Shown: positions 63,657-64,000 of the stretch, one piece after another
Layout: every line of letters starts with the position of its first letter
How positions within the stretch are numbered: position 1 is the first letter of the stretch
From: Ignavibacteriales bacterium
GTDB lineage: Bacteria; Bacteroidota; Ignavibacteria; Ignavibacteriales; Ignavibacteriaceae
NCBI GenBank assembly: GCA_012517155.1
Contig: JAAYVN010000088.1
Location: 47,249 to 111,248 of the forward strand
Direction: 5' to 3'
DNA: 64,000 bases
Program-made: the position numbers and the translations under genes
The notes under the pieces: model-generated
Told to the model about the DNA's origin: nothing
What the model saw: only the letters and a program-made list of their open reading frames with translations
The model's database searches: none

Positions 63657-63695
63657 TATTTCGTCAAAGGTATAAATGTAAAGGTAAAGTTTGAA

Positions 63696-64000
63696 ATGGA
63701 GTGGAAAAAAGAGTTTAAGAGTATTTTGTGGATAGGGGGATTTTTTTTATTTGCATATTTTATGCCGATTGAAAATGAATTATTCAGGGGAGCGGTTAAT
63801 GAGGCGTTAGTATTAGCAAAGTGGTATGCGCAAGAGCATGTGATATTATGTTTAATCCCAGCATTTTTTATTGCAGGGGTGATTGCAGTATTTGTAAGTC
63901 AGGGGTCGGTAATAAAATATTTTGGTGCAAAAGCAAGGAAATGGGTTGCATACACAGTGGCAGCACTATCAGGAACGATTTTGGCGGTATGCAGTTGTAC
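63696..64000 (+). CDS. ArsP/YraQ-type permease, 5'-part only
   Basis: The frame begins at ATG 63696 and is open for 101 codons to the right edge. It encodes membrane helices with YFMPIENELFR, LIPAFFIAGVIAVFVSQGSVIKYFG, KARKWVAYTVAALSGTILAVCSCT. The SGTILAVCSCT segment with its two Cys is the hallmark of the DUF318/YraQ permease family, which includes ArsP exporters of methylated or trivalent arsenic. It lies directly after the ArsR gene, and a half operator overlaps the regulator's stop. The remainder of the gene (about 200 or more residues) is outside the window. Confidence 0.85.
   Translation, partial: MEWKKEFKSILWIGGFFLFAYFMPIENELFRGAVNEALVLAKWYAQEHVILCLIPAFFIAGVIAVFVSQGSVIKYFGAKARKWVAYTVAALSGTILAVCSC

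Overview
The window looks like a chromosomal piece of a moderately AT-rich, anaerobic or fermentative member of the Bacteroidota/Chlorobiota-Ignavibacteria side of the tree. The main reason is that nine secreted proteins end in the same type IX secretion (T9SS, Por) C-terminal sorting domain, with the YPNPFNP-type opening and a Lys-rich end. These sit beside a TonB-dependent receptor, a PorV/PorQ-like outer-membrane protein and a pyruvate:ferredoxin oxidoreductase next to a DHOD-like flavoprotein. This placement is an inference from protein style; there is no rRNA, tRNA or CRISPR array in the window.

Layout. 1-4.1 kb holds a minus-strand BNR/Asp-box secreted protein running off the left edge, a truncated head of a secreted protein, and an FG-GAP repeat T9SS cargo protein. 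4.4-17.5 kb is mostly housekeeping and energy metabolism: rsgA, gldA, a 31-residue membrane protein, nifJ (with a good sigma-54-type promoter) plus its DHOD-like partner, an OPT transporter, aspS, an Nfu iron-sulphur carrier and purE. 17.6-25.4 kb holds two tandem T9SS cargo paralogues, a secreted endonuclease I (minus) and a short divergent operon (adhesin-E-like protein, SET-domain protein, frameshifted lipoprotein). 25.7-30.2 kb is a minus-strand operon of a secreted zinc peptidase and two PLP trans-sulfuration enzymes.

30.4-47.3 kb is the most distinctive part. It is a long, same-strand run of envelope genes: TonB receptor, FlgD-like-ended surface protein, PorV-like protein, two small beta-barrels, two GHL10 glycosidase-like paralogues, a lipoprotein, a sigma-54 activator, a PEGA-domain Ser/Thr kinase overlapping it, a Kelch T9SS protein and a DUF5683-like membrane protein. 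47.4-54.3 kb continues with two more large T9SS cargo proteins (carboxypeptidase-regulatory repeats; M14 carboxypeptidase), a multiply broken potassium channel gene and a lipoprotein.

54.4-59.3 kb holds mgtE, a C69 dipeptidase, a CNNM/CorC-type gene broken by one amber codon and a small secreted ORF. 59.3-60.9 kb is a non-coding, very AT-rich stretch with an unusual array of TGACTAGT-bounded inverted repeats and an 11-bp tandem repeat. 60.9-64 kb holds a 14-repeat YCF48-like T9SS protein and an arsR-type repressor with a near-perfect palindromic operator, followed by an ArsP/YraQ-type permease that runs off the right edge.

Three genes carry in-frame stops or frameshifts and two more look like truncated secreted-protein heads. 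This suggests either local decay of accessory genes or uncorrected sequencing errors. TAG and TAA serve as ordinary stops elsewhere, so recoding is unlikely.
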